NCBI GenBank assembly: GCA_947493495.1
Contig: CANLRN010000004.1
Location: 56,952 to 120,951, forward strand
Source: an uncultured Aquimarina sp.
GTDB lineage: Bacteria; Bacteroidota; Bacteroidia; Flavobacteriales; Flavobacteriaceae
Direction: 5' to 3'
Length of the DNA stretch: 64,000 bases
Of the stretch, positions 33,171 through 43,038 are shown in pieces. The stretch's first letter is position 1. Each line of letters starts with the position of its first letter. The notes beneath the pieces were generated by a model, which worked only from the letters and a program-made list of their open reading frames with translations, searched no databases and had not been told where the DNA came from. The translations under genes were made by a program, and so were the position numbers.

Positions 33171-34115
33171 ATGATTAAGAAATTAGTTTTAGTAACAGCA
33201 CTTTTGTTTGGAGCAACTATAGTAACCGCTCAGACAGAAGAAGAACTAAAAAAAGATCAAGCAGTAAAAAAAGATTCTATCACAGCTATCCAAGGAAGAG
33301 TTGATGCACTACAAGCACAAATAGACGCATTACCTGGTTGGAAGATAGGTGCTTTTGGTACCATTGGTGGTAGTCTTTCAGGATTTAATAATTGGTTTTC
33401 TCAGGGAATTCCTAACAACGACGCTGGAACCATTGGTGTGACAGTCAATGCATATGCCAATTTATTGCAGGAAAAATATTTCTGGAGAAATAGCGCCTTG
33501 GTTAATCTAGCTTGGGTAAAACTAAACGATAGAGATGATCAAACAGATGATGATAGTTTTAGAGAAGCTACGGATGTATTTACTGTTACTTCTTTATACG
33601 GATATAAGCTAAGTAAAACAATAGCAGTATCGGCTCTAGGAGAATACAGAACTACGATTTTAAATAATTTTAATGATCCTGGATACTTAGATCTTGGTGT
33701 AGGTATCACTTGGACACCGATTGAAAACTTAATAGTAGTGGTGCATCCTCTGAATTACAATTTTGTATTTAGTAAAGGTTCTTCAGAATATGAATCTTCA
33801 TTAGGAGCTAAGATTGTAGCAGATTATACACGTCAATTAGGTGCTATCAACTTTAAAACTAATCTTTCTGCTTTCTTAAGTTATGAAGATGGTGATTACT
33901 CTAACTGGACTTGGACCAACTCGTTCTCTTACACACTATGGAAATCTATTGGTGTAGGTTTTGATTTTGGTTTAAGAAGCAATAAGCAAGAAGCCTTTAA
34001 TTTTGGATTAGCTCAGGATGCTTTGTTAACTCCTCCTGTAACTACACGTACTTTAGAAAATACGGATAACGAATTACAATCTTTCTGGAATCTTGGATTG
34101 AGTTATGCTTTCTAA
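33171..34115 (+). CDS. DUF3078 outer-membrane beta-barrel protein
   Basis: A 314-residue protein with a signal peptide (cleavage after VTAQ, about 21), a short coiled-coil linker (KKDSITAIQGRVDALQAQIDAL), then DUF3078: WKIGAFGTIGGSLSGFNNWFSQGIPNNDAGTIGVTVNAYANLLQEKYFWRN. Alternating strands continue to the C-terminal aromatic residue (LGLSYAF), as expected for an outer-membrane barrel. Function unknown. A paralogue lies at 35152-36198. The long leader and upstream repeats suggest dedicated regulation. Confidence 0.88.
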   Translation: MIKKLVLVTALLFGATIVTAQTEEELKKDQAVKKDSITAIQGRVDALQAQIDALPGWKIGAFGTIGGSLSGFNNWFSQGIPNNDAGTIGVTVNAYANLLQEKYFWRNSALVNLAWVKLNDRDDQTDDDSFREATDVFTVTSLYGYKLSKTIAVSALGEYRTTILNNFNDPGYLDLGVGITWTPIENLIVVVHPLNYNFVFSKGSSEYESSLGAKIVADYTRQLGAINFKTNLSAFLSYEDGDYSNWTWTNSFSYTLWKSIGVGFDFGLRSNKQEAFNFGLAQDALLTPPVTTRTLENTDNELQSFWNLGLSYAF

Positions 34116-34151
34116 GTACTATAAAAAATAATACTAACCATCAATTATAGG

Positions 34152-34190
34152 AAATCCTGTTTTAGTAACATAAAGCAGGGTTTTCTTTTT
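34152..34190 (+). terminator. Terminator after the first DUF3078 gene
   Basis: A 13-bp stem, AAATCCTGTTTTA / TAAAGCAGGGTTT (two G-T pairs), 6-nt loop, then a T-rich tail. Ends ten bases before the stop of the convergent ThuA-like gene. Confidence 0.72.
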
Positions 34191-34199
34191 ATACCAGAA

Positions 34200-34949
34200 C
34201 TATTCTGTTGGGTGTCCAACATACTTTAGTGCATTTGCAATCAGTTTTTGATACGATATATTCTGATAAGAGTCTTTAGTGAATCCAGGCATTATATATA
34301 CTACTTTTGAGGTATTATACTGATGGGTCCAAGCAATCGTCTGAGAAACATCTGGATGATTGGTGCCCAACAACGGGTGCACATCGGGTGCAATGTAAAT
34401 ATTTCCGTAAAAAGCATCGGTCAATGTAAAATCCTCTATATTTTTCGTTACAGGGTGATCAGTATCCAGCACCACGATATCGCGAGTCATCTCTGTAAAA
34501 TATGTTGAATGCAATTTTTTGTCTTCTGTATAATTTTTTAGAAACCATTTCCCACCCACCAAGTCGTGATACTCATCCCATTCTGGTTGAGAAGAAAGAG
34601 TAAAATGTAAAAAAACCATGCCAATGCCTAATCGAGTTAGATCCATATACTGCTTCCTATTCCAATCATATGTTGTGTAATGCTTATTTTGATTAAGAAA
34701 CAATATCGCATCATATCGCTGATTAATTTCTGTCGCAGTCATACTTTCCATGTGAGCAGTGAGTACGAGGTCAACCTTGATTCCTTCTAAGCTTAAGCAC
34801 ATCTCCTCAAACTCTGGCGTATCATACGAATGTCCGCCACGTACAACTAGCACCGATGTCTCTGATTGTGTTGCTGAGAAGCAAGGTGTCATCACAAAAA
34901 ATGAAATTATCGATATGTATATATACATTCTTAACTTATTGAACATCAT
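34200..34949 (-). CDS. Exported ThuA-like protein
   Basis: A 249-residue protein. A signal peptide (about 1-25, ending CFSA) precedes a class I glutamine-amidotransferase-like ThuA domain: VLVVRGGHSYDTPEFEEMC, LVLTAHMESMTATEINQRYDAILFLNQ, GIGMVFLHFTLSSQPEWDEYHDLVGGKWF and VVYIMPGFTKDSYQN. ThuA domains are linked to sugar (trehalose or glucoside) metabolism in some bacteria. Here a secreted stand-alone copy lies between two DUF3078 genes, and its substrate is unknown. Confidence 0.87.
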   Translation of the reverse strand: MMFNKLRMYIYISIISFFVMTPCFSATQSETSVLVVRGGHSYDTPEFEEMCLSLEGIKVDLVLTAHMESMTATEINQRYDAILFLNQNKHYTTYDWNRKQYMDLTRLGIGMVFLHFTLSSQPEWDEYHDLVGGKWFLKNYTEDKKLHSTYFTEMTRDIVVLDTDHPVTKNIEDFTLTDAFYGNIYIAPDVHPLLGTNHPDVSQTIAWTHQYNTSKVVYIMPGFTKDSYQNISYQKLIANALKYVGHPTE

Positions 34950-35151
34950 CGTTATTTTTAATTATAAACGAATCCAATGTACGGATTTTATGTGTCAAAA
35001 TAATATGAAAATTTTTCGCTTTTATCAAGAAAAATATATTGCTTATTTGTTATCGTAGTTCACTAAAAGCAGAATTATACTACAAATAACCTATAACTCT
35101 TTTACAAGCATTTTTTAATAACATAAGAGGATCAAGTATATTTGCATATTA

Positions 35152-36198
35152 ATGGTATCGGATATTGTATCTATGAAAAAACTTGTGTTTTTATTTTTCT
35201 TACTATTTTTTATCCAAAAGAATTTTTCTCAAGAAAAGAAAGAAGTCAAACAATTGGACTCTATACAAGTTGATTTAACTAGAGCTGTTGACAGTCTTCT
35301 GAGCAAAACACCTAATGAACTTAATATAATTGTACTAAAAGATGTATTAAAAAAATTAAGCCCAAAGCCTGTTAAAAAGGTGAAAGAAGGTTGGAATAAG
35401 TTTGGGAAATTTTCTTTGTTTTTTAATCAATCTGCTTTTAATTTTGACTGGCAAGGTGGAGGTACCTCTAATATTGCAGGAAATACTACGCTTAATTATG
35501 AGTTTAATTACAAAAGAAAAAGTCTGACGTGGGATAATAGAATTTTAGCCGACTATGGCGTTACTTTTTTAAAAGGAGAAAATTTTGCTCGTAAAACTAC
35601 TGATAGAATAGAATTTAATACCCGACTAGGGCAAAGCATTGGTGCTAGTTATTGGAACTACTCATTATTTGTCAATTTTAGATCACAGTTTGCTAAAGGA
35701 TACCGTTTTAGTAAAGACCCTGACACCGATGAGACCATACGTACAGAAGAGACCCATTTCTTTTCCCCTGCCTTCTTACAGATTGGTCCAGGGCTTCTCT
35801 GGAAAAAAAGTGATAATCTTAACCTTAATATTGCTCCTTTGACCTCTCGTATGATCTTTGTAGATGATCAGTTTACTTCTGGACCTGATTATGTAGATGG
35901 AGATTATTTTGGGGTAGATGCAGGTAAAAGTTCTCGTTTTGAGTTTGGTGGTTCTATTGCAGCTTATTCAAAATTCACTATTTTTAAAAATGTGACTATG
36001 GAACAACTTCTTAGTTTATATTCTAATTATATCGAAGATCCTGCAAATGTAGATATTGATTATACACTAAACTTAAATCTAGTAGTTAATAAATATATCT
36101 CCGGTAGTTTTGCTTTTCAGGCAATCTATGATGATAATGCCACCTCTGCGTTCCAGATTAGAGAGGTGATAGGGTTAGGACTTAATTACGGGTTTTAG
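35152..36198 (+). CDS. DUF3078 outer-membrane protein (second copy)
   Basis: A 348-residue protein. ATG 35152 follows a TATATTTG box (35137-35144) by seven bases; the second ATG (35173, MKKLVFLFFLLFFIQKNFSQ) gives a more standard signal peptide and may be the true start. The DUF3078 core is WNKFGKFSLFFNQSAFNFDWQGGGTSNIAGNTTLNYEFNYKRKSLTWDNRILADYGV, continuing as strands to GLGLNYGF. Same family as 33171-34115 but diverged. It converges with hflX (7-bp gap). Confidence 0.87.
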   Translation: MVSDIVSMKKLVFLFFLLFFIQKNFSQEKKEVKQLDSIQVDLTRAVDSLLSKTPNELNIIVLKDVLKKLSPKPVKKVKEGWNKFGKFSLFFNQSAFNFDWQGGGTSNIAGNTTLNYEFNYKRKSLTWDNRILADYGVTFLKGENFARKTTDRIEFNTRLGQSIGASYWNYSLFVNFRSQFAKGYRFSKDPDTDETIRTEETHFFSPAFLQIGPGLLWKKSDNLNLNIAPLTSRMIFVDDQFTSGPDYVDGDYFGVDAGKSSRFEFGGSIAAYSKFTIFKNVTMEQLLSLYSNYIEDPANVDIDYTLNLNLVVNKYISGSFAFQAIYDDNATSAFQIREVIGLGLNYGF

Positions 36199-36205
36199 AC
36201 CTGTA

Positions 36206-37414
36206 TTACTCCTCTACAATCTCTGGGTATAAGAAATTATTATAAGGAAAACGTGTTACGTGTATTTCTCTTACTTCTTGATATACTCTTTTTCTAAAAG
36301 TTTCTATATTTTCTTTTTGGATCGCTGAGATAAATAAAGCATTGTCTCCAATCGTATTCATCCAAGTTTGTTTCCACTCTTCTAATGTGTAGTGAACTTT
36401 GGTTTTTTCGGTAACAAGATCGTCTTCATCTATAGTCTGGTGGGTGTATGCATCTATTTTATTAAACACCATAATAGTAGGTTTATCTGTACTATCGATT
36501 TCTCCAAGTATTTTATTCACAGAATCTATATGATCTTCGAACTGTGGATGAGAGATATCTACCACGTGTAATAACAAATCTGCTTCTCTCACTTCATCCA
36601 AAGTACTTTTAAAACTTTCTACCAATTGTGTAGGCAATTTTCTGATAAACCCTACCGTATCACTTAGCAAAAAAGGAAGGTTGCCAATCACTACTTTTCT
36701 CACTGTGGTATCTAATGTGGCAAACAGTTTATTCTCTGCAAATACTTTACTCTTGGCGATCACATTCATCAGCGTAGATTTACCCACATTGGTATAACCT
36801 ACTAGTGCTACTCTCACTAATTTACCTCGATTACCGCGTTGGGTGGCCATCTGCTTATCGATGGTAAGTAGTTTTTTCTTTAGTAGTGAGATACGATCTC
36901 TAACGATCCGACGATCTGTTTCTATTTCTGTTTCTCCAGGACCACGCATCCCAATTCCTCCTCGTTGTCGCTCTAAATGTGTCCATAACCCTGTCAACCT
37001 TGGTAAGAGATATTGATATTGTGCAAGTTCTACCTGTGTTCTAGCATAACTGGTTTGTGCACGTTGCGCAAAAATATCCAAGATTAGATTGGTGCGATCA
37101 ATAATTTTGGCTTTTAGAATTTTTTCAATATTTCTTTGTTGTGCTGGTGTTAATTCATCATCAAAAACAACTGTACCAATATCATGTTGTTCTACATATG
37201 TCAATACCTCTTCCATTTTACCAGACCCTATGAATGTTTTAGAATTAGGAACATCCATTTTTTGAGTAAAACGTTTCATCACCTTTCCTCCTGCTGTATA
37301 GGTAAGAAATTCTAATTCATCTAAAAACTCAGTTAATTTATCTTCATCCTGATTTCTAGTGATAATTCCAATTAAAATCGCCTTTTCATATACCGCTTTT
37401 TGCTTTTCTAACAT
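36206..37414 (-). CDS. hflX: GTPase HflX
   Basis: About 402 residues from MLEKQKAVYEKAILIGI. The frame is open to 37480, but TACCTTTG on the minus strand (complement of 37458-37465) is a promoter box inside that extension. The HflX N-terminal domain (IGSGKMEEVLTYVEQHDIGTVVFDDELTPAQQRN) and the linker RGGIGMRGPGETEIETDRR are clear. The G domain has G1 GYTNVGKSTL, G3 DTVGFI and G4 NKID. HflX splits stalled or heat-inactivated ribosomes. Confidence 0.95.
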   Translation of the reverse strand: MLEKQKAVYEKAILIGIITRNQDEDKLTEFLDELEFLTYTAGGKVMKRFTQKMDVPNSKTFIGSGKMEEVLTYVEQHDIGTVVFDDELTPAQQRNIEKILKAKIIDRTNLILDIFAQRAQTSYARTQVELAQYQYLLPRLTGLWTHLERQRGGIGMRGPGETEIETDRRIVRDRISLLKKKLLTIDKQMATQRGNRGKLVRVALVGYTNVGKSTLMNVIAKSKVFAENKLFATLDTTVRKVVIGNLPFLLSDTVGFIRKLPTQLVESFKSTLDEVREADLLLHVVDISHPQFEDHIDSVNKILGEIDSTDKPTIMVFNKIDAYTHQTIDEDDLVTEKTKVHYTLEEWKQTWMNTIGDNALFISAIQKENIETFRKRVYQEVREIHVTRFPYNNFLYPEIVEE

Positions 37415-37517
37415 CAATACTTTTTTATTCGATACTTGGTTTCGTTCAATTAATCCACAAAGGTACAATATTGTCTCCATTTGAATTCGTACATTGGGCC
37501 TTTAAAAAAATTATAGA

Positions 37518-38489
37518 ATGGCTCCAAAACCTTATTTTGTAAAAAAACAGACAAATCTACATACTGTTGCTTTTTACAATTTAGAGAACCTATTTGATAC
37601 CAAAGATGATCCTAAGACATTAGATAATGATTTTTTACCTGATTCTCAGAAACGATGGGACAAAAAAAGATACCAAAAGAAACTATTTAAACTCGGAACC
37701 GCTATTTCTAATATTGGGTTTGCCAAAACTGGTAAATCTCCTGCCATTGTTGGCGTAGCAGAAGTAGAAAACAAAAAGGTTTTAGATGATTTGGTAAAAA
37801 CCAAACATCTAGTTCATAAGAAGTATGGTGTTATTCATTACGAGTCTCCAGATGAGCGTGGGATTGATGTCGGCTTACTGTTCCGAAAAGACTTATTTGA
37901 AGTAACACACTCCGAGAGTATTCCGCTTTTGGTTTATGATCAACAAGGCAAGCGAGATTTTACCAGAGATACCTTATGGGTTACTGGAAACTTGCAGGGA
38001 GAAGAAATTCATATTCTTGTAAATCATTGGCCATCGCGTAGAGACGGTGCAGACCTTACTCAATATAAGCGTATTGCTGCTGCCGAAAAAAACAGGGAAA
38101 TCATAGATCAAATCACGACTAAAGATCCCGAAGCCAAAATCATTGTCATGGGTGATTTTAATGACGATCCCGCTAGTGCTAGTGTAAAAAAGCATTTGAC
38201 GAAGCAGGATTTATATAATCCGATGGAACGGCTGCTTACTCGATATCGAGGCACATTAAACTACAAAGGGCAATGGAATCTGTTTGATCAGATTATTTTT
38301 AGTCCTAATTTTCATAGATATGAATCCAATAAACACAGTTTCTCAGAGGCTAATATTTTTGATGATGATTTCTTAAAAATCTATAAAGGGCGATATAAAG
38401 GAAATCCATTTAGAACCTATGCTGGGAGAAAATATAAAGGTGGCTATAGTGATCATTTTCCGGTGTATATCTGTTTGAAATATAATTAA
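37518..38489 (+). CDS. Endonuclease/exonuclease/phosphatase (EEP) family protein, apparently cytosolic
   Basis: A 323-residue protein without a visible signal peptide. EEP motifs: TVAFYNLENLFDTKDDP, GVAEVENKKVL (catalytic Glu), LVNHWPSRRDG, IIVMGDFNDDP and GGYSDHFPVYI (catalytic Asp-His). It is very similar in layout to the exported protein at 51565-52695, including RGIDVGLLF and RYKG-P-R-YAG-KYKGGYSDHFPV, so the two are paralogues, one of which has lost or gained export. Substrate (DNA, phosphodiester or sugar phosphate) cannot be told from sequence. Confidence 0.88.
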   Translation: MAPKPYFVKKQTNLHTVAFYNLENLFDTKDDPKTLDNDFLPDSQKRWDKKRYQKKLFKLGTAISNIGFAKTGKSPAIVGVAEVENKKVLDDLVKTKHLVHKKYGVIHYESPDERGIDVGLLFRKDLFEVTHSESIPLLVYDQQGKRDFTRDTLWVTGNLQGEEIHILVNHWPSRRDGADLTQYKRIAAAEKNREIIDQITTKDPEAKIIVMGDFNDDPASASVKKHLTKQDLYNPMERLLTRYRGTLNYKGQWNLFDQIIFSPNFHRYESNKHSFSEANIFDDDFLKIYKGRYKGNPFRTYAGRKYKGGYSDHFPVYICLKYN

Positions 38490-38642
38490 TTTCAAATCCT
38501 GTTCATACTGTTAATAAAAACTATAAAAATCCACTAAAAATATCATTCCACAGAGGAGAATTTATCAAAACTAAGGTGTTATAAATTTCCTCTATCATCA
38601 TTTAACCCGATTTACCAATGTCGTTAAGTTAAGCTTTATCAT

Positions 38643-38714
38643 TGTCAGTCTGAGCCTGTCGAAAACCATCCTAACCTTCGTTTTTGATTTCACTTCGATA
38701 GGCTCAGTGTGACA
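38643..38714. repeat. 72-bp palindromic repeat (GTCA-CTGAGCCT-TCGAA type)
   Basis: Arms TGTCAGTCTGAGCCTGTCGAA (38643-38663) and the reverse complement of 38694-38714 differ at 3 of 21 positions. From memory, this GAGCCTGTCGAA palindrome is a common dispersed extragenic repeat in flavobacteria. It sits in a 430-bp gap (38490-38919) with no gene. Confidence 0.75.
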
Positions 38715-38756
38715 AAATAGATGTTTTTTGAGTTTAAGGTAACAACATTTCCCGAT

Positions 38757-38918
38757 TTACGTATTAGGACTTCGTCAATAAGCTTTCAAATGCAATAAAC
38801 ACTAATGTTTTCTTAATTTTAGCTATGGTTAGATTAAAAAACATAGTGAAACGGTAATGTTTGCAGCAGTTGAAAGATGGAATAGATTTTCTAAAGGCAT
38901 AAGGCGGGTTAAACCCGT
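38757..38918. repeat. Possible decayed foldback or dispersed-repeat remnant
   Basis: The segment contains CGATTTACGTATT (compare CGATTTACGAAT of the 3507 element), GCTATGGTTAGATTAAAA (compare GCTATGTTAGTCTAAAA of the 12351 element), and ATTTTCTA...GCATAAGGCGGGTT (compare 29693-29714). It ends in the palindrome CGGGTT-A-AACCCG at the histidine kinase stop. The terminal repeats are not convincing, so this is a weak call. Confidence 0.3.
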
Positions 38919-38919
38919 A

Positions 38920-40917
38920 TTACGCAGCAGCTTTAGGGAGTACTATACAAAAAGTACTTCCTTCTCCTAGTTTGCTCTCTACGCTAATTTTTCCTCTATT
39001 AAGTTCTACTAATTCTTTACAAATCCTAAGACCTAGACCAGTTCCTGTTTCGTTATTTGTTCCTTCTGTAGTAAATGTATCTTCTGCAAATAGCTTATGG
39101 ATATGATCAGGATCGATCCCAACACCAGAATCTTTAAAACAGATCTCATAACCATCTTCTTTTTCTCTAGAAAGTAATGCTATTGTATCTCCTGGATTGC
39201 AGAATTTGATGGCATTTGCAATTAGATTCTGAGCTACAATTCCAAACATGTCTTTATCGGCAAAAATCATTGTAGGATCAAGGTTATTAATTAATTTAAT
39301 ATCTTTTTTCTCTGCTTTAGACTTAAAAAAGGTGAATTTATTACAGATTACTTCTGTAATATCAAAGGCAGTTGGCTTAGCATTTAACTCTTTTAATTGT
39401 GACTTTGACCAGTTTAGTAAGTTATTTAATAAAATAGAAGTTTGATGTGTCTTATTAGCTAATAATGGTACTATTTCTCTAAACTCTTCTGTAGAAATTA
39501 TATCTTCTTTCATTAAATTTAAACTTCCCTCTAGACCGTGTATCTCGTTTTTAAGATCGTGAGAAATAATAGAGAATAATTTATTCTTAACCTGGTTTGA
39601 TTCATTAAGCTCTTTGATATACCTTTTTCGTTCTCTTCTGGTTCTTATAACTAAAGTCATAAATATTAATATAATGACAAGAATAGCTAAACTAATATAA
39701 GTAAGTGCTCTGTATTTAAATAATTCAATTTTGGTCTGTTGTTCTCTTTTTTCTTGTTCATCAATGATTCTAAGTTGTTCCATTTCTGATTTATACAGAG
39801 CTTCTGTTTTTTCAATTTTTCTAGCAGTTGCTTCACTGGTGGTTTTATTAGACAATTCCTGATAGCGTTTTTGCCATACATATGCATTAGAAAAATCTCC
39901 TCTCGCAGAATCTAACATGGCAGAAAATTTATAGTTTTTAAGTAATAATGGTGTCATACCTAAGCCTGCAAATTCCTTACGAGTTGTTGCTAAAAGTTCT
40001 TTAGCTTTAGGATATTCTTTTGTTTTAATCGCTATCAGCCCTAATTGTTGTTTTGCATTAATCATAAGAGTTTTCCACCCTGCTTTTTCTCCTGTCGCCA
40101 TGGTAGAATCATAGTATTGTTTTGACTTGTCATATTCCTTTTTATAAAGTGCAACTTTTGCAAGAATACTATATGATTGAGCTACGCTTTTTAAATTATC
40201 ATTCTTTTTACCAATTTCTAAAGATTCTAATAAAAAAGTCTTGGCACTATCTGGATTTTTATCGTTAATGAATACTAATGCAAGATTATTCATCATAATA
40301 CCAATCCCCTTTAGTTTCTTTTTTTTCTTGATAATAATAGATTCATGATAATATTTTTTTGCGGATTCAAAGTCACTAAGTCCTGCGTATACATTTCCGA
40401 GATTATTATACACGTTTGATAAACCAATACTATCTTCTAATATTTTGTAGTGATATACTGCTTCTAATAAGTGATTTGCGCTTTTTTCGAGATTACCTCT
40501 TAATTCTTCAATAATGGACCTATTATTATAGATACCCGCTAAACCTCTTGTATAATCAATCTTTTTAAAATAAATCTCCGCCATCTCATAATTCCTAAAA
40601 GTTTTGACACTTTCATCCATCAAATTATAAATATCACCTCTTTGAGTATATATCTGTCCTGTACCTTTGTCATATCCAATCTTTTTAGAAATTTTCAAAA
40701 ATTCATTAGTATATAATAATGCTGTATCATACTTTTTTTGAACTACTAAATCATTAAGTTTTTTCCTACCTTCTTCAAATGTAGTACTATCTGACAATTT
40801 TTCAATTTTGGATAAAATATTATCTATAATTTGTTCTTGGGCACAACATATAGTACCGCCACAGAGTATTAAAACAAAGGTTAACCAATAATTTCTCATA
40901 TATCTTACATTCATCAA
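38920..40917 (-). CDS. TPR-containing sensor histidine kinase
   Basis: A 665-residue protein. A signal/anchor (about 7-27, ending CCAQ) is followed by periplasmic TPR repeats through about 340 (units such as GLAGIYNNRSIIEELRGNLEKSANHLLEAVYHY and LSNVYNNLGNVYAGLSDFESAKKYYHES), a coiled stretch, one membrane helix (about 400-425) and a cytosolic kinase. The H-box is FSIISHDLKNEI, the N-box NLIANAIKF, and the G-boxes DSGVGI and GTGLGL. No receiver domain or adjacent regulator is present. The TPR-TM-HK layout is typical of Bacteroidota. The stimulus is unknown. Confidence 0.92.
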   Translation of the reverse strand: MMNVRYMRNYWLTFVLILCGGTICCAQEQIIDNILSKIEKLSDSTTFEEGRKKLNDLVVQKKYDTALLYTNEFLKISKKIGYDKGTGQIYTQRGDIYNLMDESVKTFRNYEMAEIYFKKIDYTRGLAGIYNNRSIIEELRGNLEKSANHLLEAVYHYKILEDSIGLSNVYNNLGNVYAGLSDFESAKKYYHESIIIKKKKKLKGIGIMMNNLALVFINDKNPDSAKTFLLESLEIGKKNDNLKSVAQSYSILAKVALYKKEYDKSKQYYDSTMATGEKAGWKTLMINAKQQLGLIAIKTKEYPKAKELLATTRKEFAGLGMTPLLLKNYKFSAMLDSARGDFSNAYVWQKRYQELSNKTTSEATARKIEKTEALYKSEMEQLRIIDEQEKREQQTKIELFKYRALTYISLAILVIILIFMTLVIRTRRERKRYIKELNESNQVKNKLFSIISHDLKNEIHGLEGSLNLMKEDIISTEEFREIVPLLANKTHQTSILLNNLLNWSKSQLKELNAKPTAFDITEVICNKFTFFKSKAEKKDIKLINNLDPTMIFADKDMFGIVAQNLIANAIKFCNPGDTIALLSREKEDGYEICFKDSGVGIDPDHIHKLFAEDTFTTEGTNNETGTGLGLRICKELVELNRGKISVESKLGEGSTFCIVLPKAAA

Positions 40918-41082
40918 AATAGATTAAATCCTATTTTATTCTACAAAATACACAAAAATAAATTAAAACAATAAAGATGTAGCTTTATTCTTACTATAAA
41001 TTTATAATTTATCCAACAAACTTGATATCACTCCTTCTATATTGTATATTAAAACTAGGTTATGAATTAGCTTTTTTAGCTA

Positions 41083-41090
41083 TATATTTG
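41083..41090 (+). promoter_or_regulatory. -7 box (TATATTTG) of the SMP-30/CBM6 gene
   Basis: Full TAnnTTTG match 41 bases before the start; no TTG at ideal distance. Confidence 0.6.
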
Positions 41091-41130
41091 TAGTAACTAT
41101 AAAAACTCTTTTAACCAAAACACAAACAGA

Positions 41131-42744
41131 ATGAAAACTTTTTTTAACCAAAACTTGATAGTCATCATACTATCGTTGCCATTATCATTTTTATTTGCTC
41201 AAACCCCAGAAAAATTAAGCAATAATCAATTTCAATTCCTTGAAGGGCCAGTCTGGGATGGCACAGACATTATTTATTTTTCGGATATTCCATCTAGTAA
41301 AGTAGTTTCTTATAGATTAAGTACTAAAACTTTTTCAGATGTGTTTACAAATACCAATCGCCCAAACGGGTTGATGTTTAATGAAAATTTTAATCTATTA
41401 GTTTGCGAAGGTGGTTCAGGAAGAATAACTAGAAGACAAATAAATGGAACTATTCTAGATACTCTGGCTGATACTTTTAACGGATCCCGTTTTAACGGAC
41501 CTAATGATTTATGTATCGATAAAAAAGGAGGAATCTACTTTACTGATCCTGATTTTGAAAGTTCTTCACAACCACAAAATAGATTATACTATCGTAATAA
41601 TGCAGGTATAATTAATGCGCAAGACAATTTTAGAGATGGAAAACCGAATGGAGTAATTATTTCACCTAACGGATTATTTTTATATGTAAATAATACATCT
41701 AGTAAGTATATATTTAGATATAATATAGATTCAGAAAATGGTGCTTTAAGTAGTAGAATCATATATGGAGAACTTCCTGACAACTCAGAAAACACTGGAG
41801 CAGATGGTATGGCAGTGGATACAGATGGTAAACTATATGTAACTGCTAAGCGTACAATACAGGTTTTTGATGGATCTCAGAGGGCTCCTATTAATACAAT
41901 TTTATTTCCCGAAAACACAACAAATTGTACCTTTGGAGGTGTTAATAAAAATATCCTTTTTGTAACTGCTGGTCAAAATCTATATCAAGTTACTGATATA
42001 AATGCCATAGGAGTTCAACACCCTTTTGATTTACCAGAAATTATTGTAACTCCCCCTCCAACAACAGCAAATATTGATATAGAAGCAGAAGCATTTGATC
42101 GCACAGGAGGTGCTTTTCAGGGTGTCAATAGATATACCACAACAAATGGAACAAGAGGAACTAATTTCAATCAAACTGGAGATTGGGTAGAATACAGCAT
42201 TTCAATTCCAGAAAATGGTAATTTTGATGTGACTTACTATATTTCTACTCCTATTAATAATACAGCTATTGAACTTTTTATTGATAATGTTTCTGTATCA
42301 AAAGATAATGTAATAAATAATAGAAACTGGGATAACTTTATTCCTCTCAATGCTTCGAACAAAGTGTTCTTAACAAAAGGGCAACACACTATAAAACTAT
42401 TAGGAGCAGGAACTAATCCCAACAAATGGGAATGGAATCTTGACCGTTTTAGATTATCAAGTACTAATTCAACAAATAGATCGACCAATAGTCTTAGTGA
42501 TATAAATTCTATTTTAATATCACCAAATCCTGTTAAAAGTTTTTTTATGATAAAAGGGCTTGAAGAAAATGTACTATCTAACTACTCTATTATTGATATT
42601 AATGGAAGATCTGTAGCTTCAGGAATACTTAAAAACACCAATCATCAAGTCAACAATCTAGAATCGCTACGTCCAGGCATGTATTTTATTGAAACGTATA
42701 CTACTGAAGGAGTTAGATATATAAACAAAATATCTAAGGAATAA
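41131..42744 (+). CDS. T9SS-secreted SMP-30/gluconolactonase-like protein with CBM6-type domain
   Basis: A 537-residue protein. Signal peptide (ending LFAQ, about 24). A six-bladed SMP-30/gluconolactonase domain (about 30-300) begins FLEGPVWDGTDIIYFSDIPSSKVVSY and includes FNGPNDLCIDKKGGIYFTDPDF and NGVIISPNGLFLYVNNT. A CBM6-like module (about 313-445; IDIEAEAFDRTGGAF...GDWVEYSISIPENGNFDVTYYIS...WEWNLDRFRL) follows. The T9SS type A sorting tail begins near ISPNPVKSFF and ends IDINGRSV...LRPGMYFIETYT. Likely a cell-surface or extracellular lactonase acting on sugar lactones from polysaccharides. Confidence 0.93.
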   Translation: MKTFFNQNLIVIILSLPLSFLFAQTPEKLSNNQFQFLEGPVWDGTDIIYFSDIPSSKVVSYRLSTKTFSDVFTNTNRPNGLMFNENFNLLVCEGGSGRITRRQINGTILDTLADTFNGSRFNGPNDLCIDKKGGIYFTDPDFESSSQPQNRLYYRNNAGIINAQDNFRDGKPNGVIISPNGLFLYVNNTSSKYIFRYNIDSENGALSSRIIYGELPDNSENTGADGMAVDTDGKLYVTAKRTIQVFDGSQRAPINTILFPENTTNCTFGGVNKNILFVTAGQNLYQVTDINAIGVQHPFDLPEIIVTPPPTTANIDIEAEAFDRTGGAFQGVNRYTTTNGTRGTNFNQTGDWVEYSISIPENGNFDVTYYISTPINNTAIELFIDNVSVSKDNVINNRNWDNFIPLNASNKVFLTKGQHTIKLLGAGTNPNKWEWNLDRFRLSSTNSTNRSTNSLSDINSILISPNPVKSFFMIKGLEENVLSNYSIIDINGRSVASGILKNTNHQVNNLESLRPGMYFIETYTTEGVRYINKISKE

Positions 42745-42781
42745 ATTGTTTAAAAAAATGGTCTATTATTAATTTATCTAT

Positions 42782-42813
42782 AAACCACGTTACATATTGT
42801 AGTGTGGTTTTTT
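42782..42813 (+). terminator. Terminator after the SMP-30/CBM6 gene
   Basis: AAACCAC / GTGGTTT stem with a 15-nt loop and a T6 tail, 37 bases after the stop. The remaining bases to 43038 show no gene and no strong promoter. Confidence 0.8.
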
Positions 42814-43038
42814 CAGTGTATGATGTGCTGCGCGAATTTCTGTGGCTTCGTGCCGTCATAGTCTCATGTCGATAATGATGATAAATAATACCGTTGTCAT
42901 TACGGAAAGTAAAATCCTTACAAATCAAAATATATTCATTGATATACACAAAACTATAATTTAAGAATTTTATAATACAGAAGATGTTTTATTCGTCTCT
43001 TAAAAAAGGTACTTTTAGCTTCTTAAAAACTATTACAT

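Noticed and set aside
37415..37480. N-terminal extension of hflX
   Set aside because: It contains a minus-strand TACCTTTG promoter box and does not resemble HflX N-termini.
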